Positions 15,758 to 23,753 of a stretch of DNA of 45,299 nt are shown one piece after another. The stretch comes from Bacillota bacterium. Its GTDB lineage: Bacteria > Bacillota > DSM-12270 > Thermacetogeniales > Thermacetogeniaceae. The DNA lies in the NCBI GenBank assembly GCA_029907475.1, contig JARYLU010000023.1:1-45299 (forward strand), in the 5' to 3' direction. The position numbers were made by a program, and so were the translations under genes. Numbering within the stretch: the stretch's first letter is position 1; the number at the start of each line of letters is the position of its first letter. The notes beneath the pieces were generated by a model. It was not told where the DNA came from. It made no database searches and saw nothing but the letters and a program-made list of their open reading frames with translations.

Positions 15758-16719
15758 CAGAAAAGATCAGGGAGTTGGCCGAGCTGCTCGACGAAGAACA
15801 CATCGCCCGGGCACTGGGGCTTCCCGTTGAGGTCGTGCGGGGCGTTCTTTCGGGAGAAGTTCCAGACGAGGCATTGGACGACTTCGACCCGAAAAGGCCC
15901 CCGGATGTGCGCCTGGTCGAGCGAAAAAAATTCGTGCGAACAAAAATCATCGGGGTTGCTTCCACCGGGGGCTGCGGGGCGACGACGTTAACGGCGGTTC
16001 TGGCTGTCCTTTCGGCGAAGAAGTCCGGGCTCCCCGTGGCCGCCGTGGATTTAAACGAATTCGCGGGCCTGGGGTCCGCTCTGGGGCTGGATACGGCGGG
16101 GGAGCAGGCGGCGTTCTACCCCGGCATTTCGTGGTGGGGCGGCGGGGACGCCGGTGACAGCGTCGTCCGGCACCCTGCACTGGAGAACCTCTCCCTCGTG
16201 CTGGGGGCGGCGACCACCGAGAGGTGGCTGGAGCTGAAATTTGAAACCCTGCCCGTTCTGCTCGACAAACTGGCGGGGGCGCACGCCGCCGTCTGGGTCG
16301 ACTGCCCGGTGTCTCCCGCCCTGTGTGAGATGCTCCTTTCTTCTCTTGACGTTTCGATCTTCGTTCTAAGGTGCGACACGGCATCCGTCGGCTCCTTCTG
16401 GCGGGCGCTTTCCCTGATCAGAAAGCACGGAGCTGAGGAAAAAACTGCTGTTGTCTTGAACTTCGAGGGGGCATCCGGAGGGCTTTCCGTTTCGGAGTGC
16501 CGCAGGGCGCTTAGGAAGTTTACGGATGTTCCCGTGATTGCCGTGATTCCCGAAGACCTCGAAGCGAGAGAAGCGGCAAGGGACGGGCGCTGTCTTGCTT
16601 TAGATAGTCCCCGCGCTCCATTTGTCTTAGGGGCCGAAGAGGCATTGAACGTTCTCTGGCCCGAGACTTCTCCTGCGAAGAAAAAGCGCGGCCTCCTGGC
16701 GGGCCTCTTCGGGAGGTGA
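15742..16719 (+). CDS. Second MinD-like protein with altered P-loop
   Basis: 325 residues from GTG 15742. The N-terminal segment LLDEEHIARALGLPVEVVRG looks like a helix-turn-helix. The SIMIBI domain has GVASTGGCGATTL in the P-loop position, again with the signature Lys replaced, then VAAVDLNEFAGLGSALGL and VWVDCPVSPALCEML. It ends with a basic tail (KKKRGLLAGLFGR) that could touch membrane. Together with 10138 and 14672 this makes three MinD-type proteins for two Tad engines; only the one at 14672 keeps the Lys. Confidence 0.7.
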   Translation: MAEKIAEKIRELAELLDEEHIARALGLPVEVVRGVLSGEVPDEALDDFDPKRPPDVRLVERKKFVRTKIIGVASTGGCGATTLTAVLAVLSAKKSGLPVAAVDLNEFAGLGSALGLDTAGEQAAFYPGISWWGGGDAGDSVVRHPALENLSLVLGAATTERWLELKFETLPVLLDKLAGAHAAVWVDCPVSPALCEMLLSSLDVSIFVLRCDTASVGSFWRALSLIRKHGAEEKTAVVLNFEGASGGLSVSECRRALRKFTDVPVIAVIPEDLEAREAARDGRCLALDSPRAPFVLGAEEALNVLWPETSPAKKKRGLLAGLFGR

Positions 16720-16724
16720 TACCC

Positions 16725-17321
16725 TTGAAAACCTTCGAAGCAATCTGTTCACGGCCCGAGCTCTGGGAGGCGGCGAACATTTTGCGGACATGGGACGAGG
16801 GTCTTTTTCAGCACTCCGTGGCCGTTGCCGACCTCGCGGTTCTGGTCGCGAGGGAGCTGGGGTTTTCCGGGGAAGAAATCGGAGCCGTCCAGCTGGGAGG
16901 CTTTCTTCACGACTTCGGGAAGACCGCCTGGCCGAAGTATTTAATCTCTAAGCAAGGGCTGAACTCTGACGATTACAAAATAATTCAGGTGCACCCCCTC
17001 ACAGGCGCGGCCCTTGTGAAAGAGCATCTTCCTGATGTTGACGAGCTTGTGCTCAGAATTATCGAAGAGCACCACGAGCGTCTGGGCGGAAGGGGTTACC
17101 CCAGGGGGCTTAAGGAGATCGGCTCCCTGAGCCAAGTAGTTTCGGCAGTCGAGTGCTTCGTTGCCCTGACCGAGGAGAGGCCGTACAGAAACAAGGCGTA
17201 TGCCCCCGGGGAAGCTGTGAAGATCGCTTTTTCGGATGGGTTCGACAAAAAGACCCTGGACGTGGTGCGGAAGCTGTTCAAAAAGAAAAAAGAAAGGGTG
17301 GTCGGTATTGTTGGCGCATAA
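16725..17321 (+). CDS. HD-GYP-type protein, likely cyclic-di-GMP hydrolase or sensor
   Basis: 198 residues from TTG 16725 (SD GGGAGGTGA). Metal ligands are in order: QHSVAVADLAVLVA, LHDFGKTAWP (HD), VHPLTGAALV and IIEEHHERLGGRGYP. The canonical HHExxDGxGYP lacks its Asp here (LGG), so activity may be altered. HD-GYP enzymes hydrolyse cyclic di-GMP. The short single-domain form placed between the TadZ genes and the prepilin peptidase suggests control of pilus assembly by this second messenger. Overlaps the peptidase gene. Confidence 0.82.
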   Translation: MKTFEAICSRPELWEAANILRTWDEGLFQHSVAVADLAVLVARELGFSGEEIGAVQLGGFLHDFGKTAWPKYLISKQGLNSDDYKIIQVHPLTGAALVKEHLPDVDELVLRIIEEHHERLGGRGYPRGLKEIGSLSQVVSAVECFVALTEERPYRNKAYAPGEAVKIAFSDGFDKKTLDVVRKLFKKKKERVVGIVGA

Positions 17322-17853
17322 ACTATTTATTTTCTTTGGCTGCCTCATCCCGGCCCTGGCCTGCGCCGTAACGGACTTCAGGTCGCGCATCATCCCAAAC
17401 AGAATCACCCTCCCGATGCTGGCGGCGGGATTTTTTTATGCAGTTTACGCCAAGAACCTGCCCGATGGTCTGCTGGGGTTCGCTTTTGCCGGCGGAGTGC
17501 TCCTTGTCTGCGCCCTCATGGGCGGGGCGGGCGGAGGAGACTTGAAGCTTGCCGCCGCGCTCGGCGCGTGGTTCGGATTTCGGAATGCGCTCTGGATTCT
17601 CTTTATCGGGAGCTTCATCGGGGTCGTGTGGGGTTCCTGGAACCTGGCAAGGCAGGGCAGGCTGAAGGCCCGGATGCTCCTGTTTTTCCGGGGTCTCTTT
17701 TTGGAAACAGTCTACGGAATGAAGGGCACGGCGATTCTCCCGAAGCTCCCGGAAGACCCGGAGGCCCCGGTGCCCCCTGAAGCCGTTCCTTTTGGAACCT
17801 GCCTGGCTGCGGCGGCCTGGGCGGTGTGGGGAGTGCGGTTGCTGGTCGGGTGA
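17308..17853 (+). CDS. tadV: A24 prepilin peptidase (TadV/CpaA type)
   Basis: 181 residues from TTG 17308 (TTG 17311 also possible). It has five or six helices with both catalytic Asp sites: TDFRSRIIPN and GGAGGGDLKLAAALGAW. It lacks the N-terminal methylase domain of PilD, as is usual for Tad peptidases. It should cut the Flp pilins (8565, 22047, 22333) and the TadE/TadG-like pseudopilins. It is the only such enzyme in the window, so both engines probably share it. Confidence 0.92.
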   Translation: MLAHKLFIFFGCLIPALACAVTDFRSRIIPNRITLPMLAAGFFYAVYAKNLPDGLLGFAFAGGVLLVCALMGGAGGGDLKLAAALGAWFGFRNALWILFIGSFIGVVWGSWNLARQGRLKARMLLFFRGLFLETVYGMKGTAILPKLPEDPEAPVPPEAVPFGTCLAAAAWAVWGVRLLVG

Positions 17854-17858
17854 ACGCT

Positions 17859-18347
17859 ATGAGGAGGCATAACAGGCAGGTGGAGGAAGACGCAAAGGTA
17901 AATTTTTTGCGACCGTCCGTAAAAGAATTAATTGCAGACTTAGCTGTGGCGGTCTTTTTTCTTCTTATGGGCGCTGCCGGGTGCTATTTTGTGGACTGGT
18001 TGTTGCTCCGACACCCCTTGAAAATTACTGAATACGTGGCGGCACTCCTTCATCCTTACACTTTACCCGGAAAGATATTTGACAGGGTACTTTGCGGGTA
18101 TTTTATTTCCATTACCGGATGGATAATAGGTGTGAAATATCTCTCGGATTTGTCGGTGCATGTATCCGGCAGGGCGCGAGGCATCCTGGACGCATTTATC
18201 ATGTTGAGCTTTTTCGCGCCGGTGTTGGTGGCGTTGATTTTCCGGCCGTTTGGCTTTCATCCCTTTAGTTTCAATTTCAAGGCATTCGGTGGCGGACTGC
18301 TTTTTACCTGCTATTACTTTATCTTGGCCGCGATGTTCCTGAGATGA
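17859..18347 (+). CDS. Hypothetical four-helix membrane protein
   Basis: 162 residues from ATG 17859 (GTG 17850 overlaps the stop of the peptidase gene). A charged N-terminus precedes four hydrophobic segments (LAVAVFFLLMGAAGCYFVDW; YFISITGWIIGVKYL; IMLSFFAPVLVALIF; GGGLLFTCYYFILAAMFL). No motif recognised. It is AT-richer than the neighbouring pilus genes and lies between the shared peptidase and engine 2. Confidence 0.5.
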   Translation: MRRHNRQVEEDAKVNFLRPSVKELIADLAVAVFFLLMGAAGCYFVDWLLLRHPLKITEYVAALLHPYTLPGKIFDRVLCGYFISITGWIIGVKYLSDLSVHVSGRARGILDAFIMLSFFAPVLVALIFRPFGFHPFSFNFKAFGGGLLFTCYYFILAAMFLR

Positions 18348-18399
18348 AGTATGGAAAAACCGGCGCTCCTTAAAAGGATAAAAGGAGGTTGAGAAAGAC

Positions 18400-19206
18400 A
18401 TGAAATTTCATTTCTCTCGCCGCAACTGGCCCGTTTACCTGGCCGTCTTTGTCGGGCTGGTGGTGGCTCTACTGTCCTGGAACAAGTTGAGCGCGGAAAC
18501 CAGGCGGGCGCAGGAAACCGTCGCCGTAGTAGTGCCCGTCCGGGACGTCCAGGCGTACAGCACCCTATCGCAAGAGGACCTGATGCTTGCCCGAATACCT
18601 GCAAGAGCAGCAGATGCCTATACCGCAAAGAACGCTTCAGAAGTGGCAGGGAAGGTGACGACCGCGCCGCTCTATAGAGGGAAACCCGTCGATGTGAGAT
18701 TCTTGGTCGAGCCCTCGGAGAACGCGGGGAACTATCAGGTCGTAGGGGTGAACGTCAACGCCGCCCGGGCGGCCGGGGTAAAGCCCGGGGACCTGGTCGA
18801 CGTTTACTGGCTGCGCCCCGAGCAGGGGTGGGTTCCCGAACAGTCTTCCCTTTTGCTCGCACAAGACGTGAGGGTGCTTCGCGTCTGCGACGAACGCGGA
18901 ACGCCCGTCGGGGAAGAGCCGAAGACGGTTCAGGGAGCAGTCGTTTCGGCCGTTGGGCCCGCGCGCGAGCCGCGCATCGTCTATCTTCTTGTGAAACCCG
19001 AGGACGTATCTAAAATCATTGCGGGATCGGCGGATAAAAGCAGCTTCATTGCCCTGGCCCGCAAGTCTGCCCCTTCAGGAGGTGAAAATGTTGCTCAATA
19101 TCCTCAAGCAGAAACAACAGGAGCCGGAGGTCAAGCAGCCCCGCAGGGTGAGTCTCCGGGAGGCGGCGGAGCTGGTTCAGGAGGTGCTGTCAAAACAGGC
19201 GGATGA
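18400..19206 (+). CDS. cpaB: CpaB/RcpC-like SAF-domain pilus assembly protein (engine 2)
   Basis: 268 residues from ATG 18400 with SD AAAGGAGG. N-terminal helix (WPVYLAVFVGLVVALLSW), SAF domain (VVVPVRDVQAYSTLSQEDL), and a second beta domain with AAGVKPGDLVDVYWLRP. The last ~40 residues are Gly/Ser/Gln-rich (GESPGGGGAGSGGAVKTGG). This tail is translated from the same DNA as the start of tadA2 in another frame (119-base overlap). Role as for the protein at 9516. Confidence 0.85.
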   Translation: MKFHFSRRNWPVYLAVFVGLVVALLSWNKLSAETRRAQETVAVVVPVRDVQAYSTLSQEDLMLARIPARAADAYTAKNASEVAGKVTTAPLYRGKPVDVRFLVEPSENAGNYQVVGVNVNAARAAGVKPGDLVDVYWLRPEQGWVPEQSSLLLAQDVRVLRVCDERGTPVGEEPKTVQGAVVSAVGPAREPRIVYLLVKPEDVSKIIAGSADKSSFIALARKSAPSGGENVAQYPQAETTGAGGQAAPQGESPGGGGAGSGGAVKTGG

Positions 19207-20425
19207 AAACCGGCTTCGAGTCTTTCAAGAGGCGGCGGCCGGCAGCTCCAAAGCCATTGCGGAAGCCGAGGGGATAATCGAAGGCGTTCTTAGAGAAGAA
19301 AAGCTGCACGTGTACGGGATGGACGGCCGCGCTGCCGCCGCCGAGATCCGCCGGCTGGTTTGGGGCCTGGGGCCCCTGGAGGACATCTACCGCGACCCTA
19401 CTGTTGACGAGATCCGCGTCCTGCCCTCGGGCAGGGTTTACGTGTCCCGCCGGGGCAAAAACGAAGCGGTGGATGTAAGCCTTTCCCAGCCCGAAATCGA
19501 AACCCTTATTCAGCGCATGATTCCGTACGAGGAAACGGGATCCGCGCTGAACGAAAGCTCGCCGATGATGGAACTGGTGCGGGCAGATGTTTCCCGTTTG
19601 ACCGCGCTCTGCAAGCCTGTTGCAAAGGGCCACCTGTTCGTTCTGCGGAAGCACGGGACGATTGAAATGCGCCCCGAGGCTTTAATAAAACTCGGCACTT
19701 TTGATGAAAAGGTCTGGCAGGTTCTGAGCCTGCTGGTGAGAGGAAGGAGAAACATACTCATATCCGGCCCGACGAAATCGGGTAAGACCACTCTCTTGAA
19801 GCTGCTCATCGGAGAGCTCCACCCCAAGCTCGCGATCAGAATCCTGGATACCGATAACGAACTGCGGGCCGCGGAGTTCTACCCCGAGCGGGACATAATC
19901 GAAGTCGAGGCCCACCCCGAACGTGGGGCGGACATGAAGAGGCTCTTCGAGAAGATTTTGCGCCTTTCGCCCGATGTCATCATCGTGGGCGAGTTCCGCG
20001 GCTACGGCGAGGCCATGGAAGCAATGCGCGCCTGCACCCGCGGCCACGACGGGTCGATGGCCACCGCTCACTTCTCGGACCCCGAAGAGGCGGTGCGCGA
20101 CACGGCCACGATGATGCTGGAGGAGGGGCTCAATCTTTCCCTGCGCCTCGCGATGGAGCGCGTTGCAAGAGCCTTCAACATTGTAGTACAGATGTTCACC
20201 GATTCTGTGTGCGGGGTTAAAAAGGTAACGGGCATTACTGAGATCTTCCCGGCGGACGGGAAAATCGAGTACCGGAAGCTGGTGGAGTGGAGGCCTCACA
20301 CCGAAGAAGACTACCTTGGGCCCGGGGAATGGGTCGTGCTCGGCGCTCCCGGCGAGAAGAGCATCAGAAAAATGCTCATGCACGGTGTACGAAGGAGCGA
20401 GATCGAGGAGGTGTTCGGCCATTGA
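19088..20425 (+). CDS. tadA: TadA, pilus assembly ATPase (engine 2)
   Basis: 445 residues from ATG 19088 with SD AGGAGGTGAAA, starting well inside cpaB. ATPase core: Walker A SGPTKSGKTTLLKLL, Asp box RILDTDNELRAAEF, Walker B region DVIIVGEFRGYGEAMEAM, and His box GSMATAHFSDPEE. It is clearly divergent from the engine-1 TadA (GPTKSGKTT against GGTGSGKTT), so this is an old duplication or separate acquisition, not a recent copy. It works with 20427 and 21254. Confidence 0.93.
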   Translation: MLLNILKQKQQEPEVKQPRRVSLREAAELVQEVLSKQADENRLRVFQEAAAGSSKAIAEAEGIIEGVLREEKLHVYGMDGRAAAAEIRRLVWGLGPLEDIYRDPTVDEIRVLPSGRVYVSRRGKNEAVDVSLSQPEIETLIQRMIPYEETGSALNESSPMMELVRADVSRLTALCKPVAKGHLFVLRKHGTIEMRPEALIKLGTFDEKVWQVLSLLVRGRRNILISGPTKSGKTTLLKLLIGELHPKLAIRILDTDNELRAAEFYPERDIIEVEAHPERGADMKRLFEKILRLSPDVIIVGEFRGYGEAMEAMRACTRGHDGSMATAHFSDPEEAVRDTATMMLEEGLNLSLRLAMERVARAFNIVVQMFTDSVCGVKKVTGITEIFPADGKIEYRKLVEWRPHTEEDYLGPGEWVVLGAPGEKSIRKMLMHGVRRSEIEEVFGH

Positions 20426-20426
20426 A

Positions 20427-21254
20427 TTGAAACTCCTGTCTCTGCTGACCGCGCTTAGCCTCGGGGTGTTTGCCGCGGGGCTTTTTGCTCTCATATTTTA
20501 CCGGTTGGATGCTTTAGGACGGAGGCGCTCTCTCGACCTCCACCTTTACGGTCTGGGAAGAATCGGGAGGCTGCGTGTCCCGCTGCCCGCATTGGCCGCA
20601 GGCTTACTGGTTTTCGCCGTGTGCATGCATCTGTTTAAAAACCCCGCTCCGGCGACATTCGGCGCCGCTCTCTGCGCGCTTCTTCCCGGTTATCTCTCTT
20701 ACTGGAGGCAAGCGCGGCACCGGGATGCGGTCTTGAACCAGCTCGCGGCTGCGGTCCGGCTCTTCGCCGCGGAATTCACGGTCTCGTCCCAGCTCGGAAA
20801 GTGCCTTGCGGTCGTCGGGCAGAGGACGCCTGACCCCGTCGGGGGCGTCTTCAAGCGGGCCTGCTTCAGACTCGCCTACGGGGGCGATGCGGATGCGGTC
20901 TTCAGGCAGATGGAGGAGGAACTCGACTCCCCCTACGGGAGAATGTTTGTCCAGATCATCAGGGCGGCACGAGAGAAAGGGCATGCGGTTGCCCCGCTCC
21001 TTCATGATCTGGTCTCCCGGATCACGGTCGCTCAGGAACTGGCGAGGAGCAACAGGAGCGAGGTATCGGGGGAGAGGTGGGTCGGTCTCCTTTTCGCCGT
21101 GCTTCCGCTGCCTCTCTACTTCCTCCTGCAGGCCTGGATTCCCGAGGCCGGAGCATTTCTAACGGGCACGGCCGCCGGACACGTCGTGGTTTTCGCCAGC
21201 TTCCTGTCGGCGATCGCCTGGTTCTACGTTGACAGGGTGGTGAACGAGACTTGA
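20427..21254 (+). CDS. tadB: TadB-like platform protein (engine 2)
   Basis: About 275 residues from TTG 20427; ATT 20421 is better spaced (7 bases) from the SD GAGGAGGTG at 20405-20413. N-terminal helices (LSLLTALSLGVFAAGLFALI), then the T2SSF pattern (LNQLAAAVRLFAAEFTVSSQ...MFVQIIRAAREKGHAVAPL) and C-terminal helices. It overlaps tadA2 and the next gene by a few bases, so is translationally coupled. Confidence 0.82.
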   Translation: MKLLSLLTALSLGVFAAGLFALIFYRLDALGRRRSLDLHLYGLGRIGRLRVPLPALAAGLLVFAVCMHLFKNPAPATFGAALCALLPGYLSYWRQARHRDAVLNQLAAAVRLFAAEFTVSSQLGKCLAVVGQRTPDPVGGVFKRACFRLAYGGDADAVFRQMEEELDSPYGRMFVQIIRAAREKGHAVAPLLHDLVSRITVAQELARSNRSEVSGERWVGLLFAVLPLPLYFLLQAWIPEAGAFLTGTAAGHVVVFASFLSAIAWFYVDRVVNET

Positions 21255-22018
21255 TGCTGTACGCGCTTATCACTGTCCTGGGTTTGGGACTGGCGGCAGG
21301 CGGCGCTGCTTGCCTTGCTTTCCGGGCTTCGGAAAGCTTTTTGGCGCAGGCTCCGGTTAGCCGGTTCTTCGAAGAAATCGGGCAAAGAGGTAGCGGGTTG
21401 GCCCGGGAAGATAAGATTGTTCTTATAGGGGGGATTGCCGGGCTTGCTACTGCAGGGACGCTTGCCTGGGGCACCGGGTACCTCTCCCTGGCCCTGATGA
21501 TCGGTCTGGGAGCAGGCACGGGAGGGGTTAAAGCCTTTCTGAAGTTCCGCGAAAGGAGGGATGCGGACGAAAAAAGAAAAGAAATAGCTTTGTTTTTCGA
21601 CGCCGTGGAGCTCTACATTCGGGCGGGCATGTCCGTTCAGCACGCCCTGGACAGCGCAAAGCTCCTGGCTCCCAGGCTCCGACAGGCGGTAAACAAGGCG
21701 CTCGTCTACTGGCCTTCGGGGCCGGCCCGTGCGCTTGAAGTGCTGAGAAAAGAAATCGCTCTCCCGGAGGGCGATATTCTGGTTTCCCTCTTATCCCAGA
21801 TCAGCCAGGCGGGGATTGAGAACCTTCAAGGAGTCATCAGCCGCGAGGCCCAGAGGCTTGAGCAGATGAGGGAGGCGGCGGAACGGGCCAGGGTTGCCCT
21901 GAAGCCTCTGTATCTCGTTCTCTACCGCACTCTGCCGCTTGTCGCCGTTCTCGGCATGGTGGCGGGCGCGCTGTTCATGAGAACAATGTCGATACTTAAA
22001 GAAACCGGCCTTTTTTGA
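21254..22018 (+). CDS. tadC: TadC-like platform protein (engine 2)
   Basis: 254 residues from ATG 21254. Two N-terminal helices, a cytoplasmic T2SSF domain (IALFFDAVELYIRAGMSVQ; LLSQISQAGIENLQGVIS) and two C-terminal helices (LVLYRTLPLVAVLGMVAGAL). It completes the second TadA/B/C engine. A pilin gene follows 28 bases later. Confidence 0.84.
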   Translation: MLYALITVLGLGLAAGGAACLAFRASESFLAQAPVSRFFEEIGQRGSGLAREDKIVLIGGIAGLATAGTLAWGTGYLSLALMIGLGAGTGGVKAFLKFRERRDADEKRKEIALFFDAVELYIRAGMSVQHALDSAKLLAPRLRQAVNKALVYWPSGPARALEVLRKEIALPEGDILVSLLSQISQAGIENLQGVISREAQRLEQMREAAERARVALKPLYLVLYRTLPLVAVLGMVAGALFMRTMSILKETGLF

Positions 22019-22046
22019 GAAAGTTTCATGAAAGGAGGGTCGCAAG

Positions 22047-22265
22047 ATGCTCGGACAGATCAGACGTATTTTTAAGGATGAGCGAGGCGCCTACGGCGGA
22101 GTCGAGCTTGCCGTCATCATCGGTATCGTTCTCACGGTGACAATGGCGATTCTGAACGCCTTCAAGGGAGACGGAACTACAACCGGGCTCCCGGGAGCGG
22201 CAAACAACGTTGTGGATACGGTTACAAGCACGATAAACAATGCAGCCGGATCGGGCACGCCGTAA
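22047..22265 (+). CDS. Flp-like pilin (engine 2)
   Basis: 72 residues from ATG 22047 with SD AAAGGAGGG. It has a basic leader (IRRIFKDERGA), then YGGVELAVIIGIVLTVTMAI: class III cleavage after Gly, Glu in the helix, and a short Thr/Asn/Gly-rich tail. It differs from the pilin at 8565 (no SEYG), so engine 2 probably builds a different fibre. A strong terminator follows directly, setting this gene as the end of an engine-2 unit. Confidence 0.8.
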   Translation: MLGQIRRIFKDERGAYGGVELAVIIGIVLTVTMAILNAFKGDGTTTGLPGAANNVVDTVTSTINNAAGSGTP

Positions 22266-22272
22266 GAAGCAG

Positions 22273-22315
22273 AAAGCGCGGGTTGAAATTGACATCCCGC
22301 GCTTTTCTATTTTTT
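22273..22315 (+). terminator. Rho-independent terminator
   Basis: Stem AAAGCGCGGG/CCCGCGCTTT (10 bp) with a 13-base loop and TTCTATTTTTT tail. The stem is nearly that of 13552-13576. Confidence 0.87.
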
Positions 22316-22332
22316 AAAACACGTTTGAGGAG

Positions 22333-22527
22333 GTGCTGAAAACGAGAAAATGGTTTTTTCTCATCAAAGACGAGCGCGGCGGGGTCACCGGGGCGGAACT
22401 TGCCCTGATCGTCGGCGTGGCGGCCCTGATAGCCTTTGCGGTGGTTTCCGCGCTCCTGCCGGCTTTCCGGGACCTGCACACCCGGGCGCAGAACAGCGTG
22501 ACGGGCATATCGGAAACAGGATTTTGA
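22333..22527 (+). CDS. Flp-like pilin or pseudopilin
   Basis: 64 residues as drawn from GTG 22333, which lies within the SD GAGGAGGTG itself; the true start may be a codon just after it. Class III prepilin segment: IKDERGGVTGAELALIVGVA followed by a hydrophobic helix and a short tail ending ISETGF. Third small pilin of the window. It overlaps the next pseudopilin by 4 bases. Confidence 0.72.
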   Translation: MLKTRKWFFLIKDERGGVTGAELALIVGVAALIAFAVVSALLPAFRDLHTRAQNSVTGISETGF

Positions 22528-22946
22528 GCAACGAGCAGGGCGCGGTTTTGGGCGTCGAGTTCCTGATCGTCGCCTGCCTCGTCGTCTTTCTCATTTTCGG
22601 CGCAACCGACTACTGGCTCGCCCAGGTGAAGCTCCAGCAGGCGGAGCACATCAAGAACTACTACCTGGACAGGGTGAGAGTCGAGGGGTGCCTGACTTCC
22701 CGGGACGAAGCGGAAATGCTCGGCCGCTTTGACCAGGCGGGGTTCACGGTGAAAAGCATCGATGCTCCCGCGACGCGCGTCCTCCGCAATGTTGAGGACC
22801 CGACTCTGTCTGAGGTCTGGCTTCGCGTTGAGCTTGAACCGGACCGGCGGTTCTTCGTGCTGGGGAGGTTGCTCGGTACCGCAGAGCCGGAAGGATTGAC
22901 GATGCGGGTGGCCGGAAGGGGGTTGAGCGAGCGTGTTGAGCCATGA
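22524..22946 (+). CDS. TadE-like pseudopilin
   Basis: 140 residues from TTG 22524, overlapping the pilin stop (TTGA). The N-terminus SNEQGAVLGVEFLIVACLVV has the prepilin Glu and helix. The globular part (residues ~35-140) is acidic to neutral with one Cys. It overlaps the following TadG-like gene. By order it is the counterpart of the pseudopilins at 5244 and 5642. Confidence 0.75.
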   Translation: MSNEQGAVLGVEFLIVACLVVFLIFGATDYWLAQVKLQQAEHIKNYYLDRVRVEGCLTSRDEAEMLGRFDQAGFTVKSIDAPATRVLRNVEDPTLSEVWLRVELEPDRRFFVLGRLLGTAEPEGLTMRVAGRGLSERVEP

Positions 22947-23532
22947 CGAGCGAGGGGCCGTTGTCACCGTTATCCTTCTAATTCTGGCGCCTTTACTGCT
23001 GGCCGGTATTCTTCTGGTCAGCGAACACCCCCGTCTTGTTCACGGGTCGGACGTAGACCTCGGCCAGGCGGTAGCGGAAGCCGTCCGGGCCGCGGCAATG
23101 TGCGTGGACGATGCAAGCCAGGCGAGCGGCCAGCCCCGGATTGAACCCGACCGGGCGCATCTTACATTCCGGCGTATTCTGGCAAGAAATCTGGGTTTGT
23201 CCGAAGCGACGCTTGAGCCTCTTCCCGGGTCCGGGATGAAGTCCGCGCCGTCCTACGTCCTTCTGATCTACAACGGGGACGACACGTATATGCCGGCGGC
23301 GCGGGAATATTCCCTTTTAAACGGATCCTACAGCCAGGCTGACCTTTTGCTGACGGGCTTTCCGCAGGATTTTGCCGTGAACAACGACAGTATAACACCG
23401 GGAACAGAGGGGATAACGACGACTCTCAGCACTCCCGGGTGCGTTGCGGTCGTGAGGGGCAAGACAACGCCTATCTTGAGCGGGGATGCAGAACCCGTAA
23501 GATGGGCGGCGGCAAGAATCGTGACAAAGTAA
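22933..23532 (+). CDS. TadG-like or minor pilin protein
   Basis: 199 residues from GTG 22933 (TTG 22936 also possible). The N-terminus HDERGAVVTVILLILAPLLL has the same ERG-hydrophobic start as the other Tad exported proteins, but the Glu at the +5 position is replaced (AVVTV). The rest is an exported domain with two cysteines (AAMCVDDASQ and TPGCVAVV). Last gene of the Tad block; AT-rich sequence begins right after it. Confidence 0.65.
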   Translation: MLSHDERGAVVTVILLILAPLLLAGILLVSEHPRLVHGSDVDLGQAVAEAVRAAAMCVDDASQASGQPRIEPDRAHLTFRRILARNLGLSEATLEPLPGSGMKSAPSYVLLIYNGDDTYMPAAREYSLLNGSYSQADLLLTGFPQDFAVNNDSITPGTEGITTTLSTPGCVAVVRGKTTPILSGDAEPVRWAAARIVTK

Positions 23533-23658
23533 AGAGGATGGTGACTTATTATTTTAAGAAACCAGAATGGAGCTGTTAGCGATATTCAATTTTTAGGTTT
23601 TTTAAAATATAAGCCGAGTTCAAGTAACGATGAAGGAATGAGAGAGGAGGAAGGTTAT

Positions 23659-23730
23659 ATGAAAATACCAATACAGTTCTTAGCAGGGCCGAGAGAGAGA
23701 GAGAGAGAGACAAAGGAGGCGCCTGGTTAG
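23659..23730 (+). CDS. Out-of-frame leader ORF of the phase-variable surface gene
   Basis: ATG 23659 has the best SD of the region (GAGGAGGAAGG, 23645-23654). It opens MKIPIQFLAGPRERERE, passes through the GA tract and stops at 23728-23730 with the present ten GA units. Loss of one unit, or gain of two, would carry it into the signal peptide and the 23754 reading frame. This appears to be the genuine start of that gene in an OFF state. Confidence 0.7.
   Translation: MKIPIQFLAGPRERERETKEAPG
23691..23710 (+). repeat. (GA)10 dinucleotide tract, phase-variation switch
   Basis: Ten perfect GA units between ATG 23659 and the signal peptide of the surface protein. The unit is 2 bp, so each slip changes the frame. 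Ten units: the start is out of frame; nine or twelve: in frame. Confidence 0.85.
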
Positions 23731-23753
23731 TAAAAAACTGCGCCCTACAGGCT

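Noticed and set aside
23533-23658. Riboswitch (for example cyclic di-GMP) upstream of the phase-variable gene
   Set aside because: Searched by eye for the conserved GEMM-type core without finding it; the region is AT-rich and unstructured apart from the SD.
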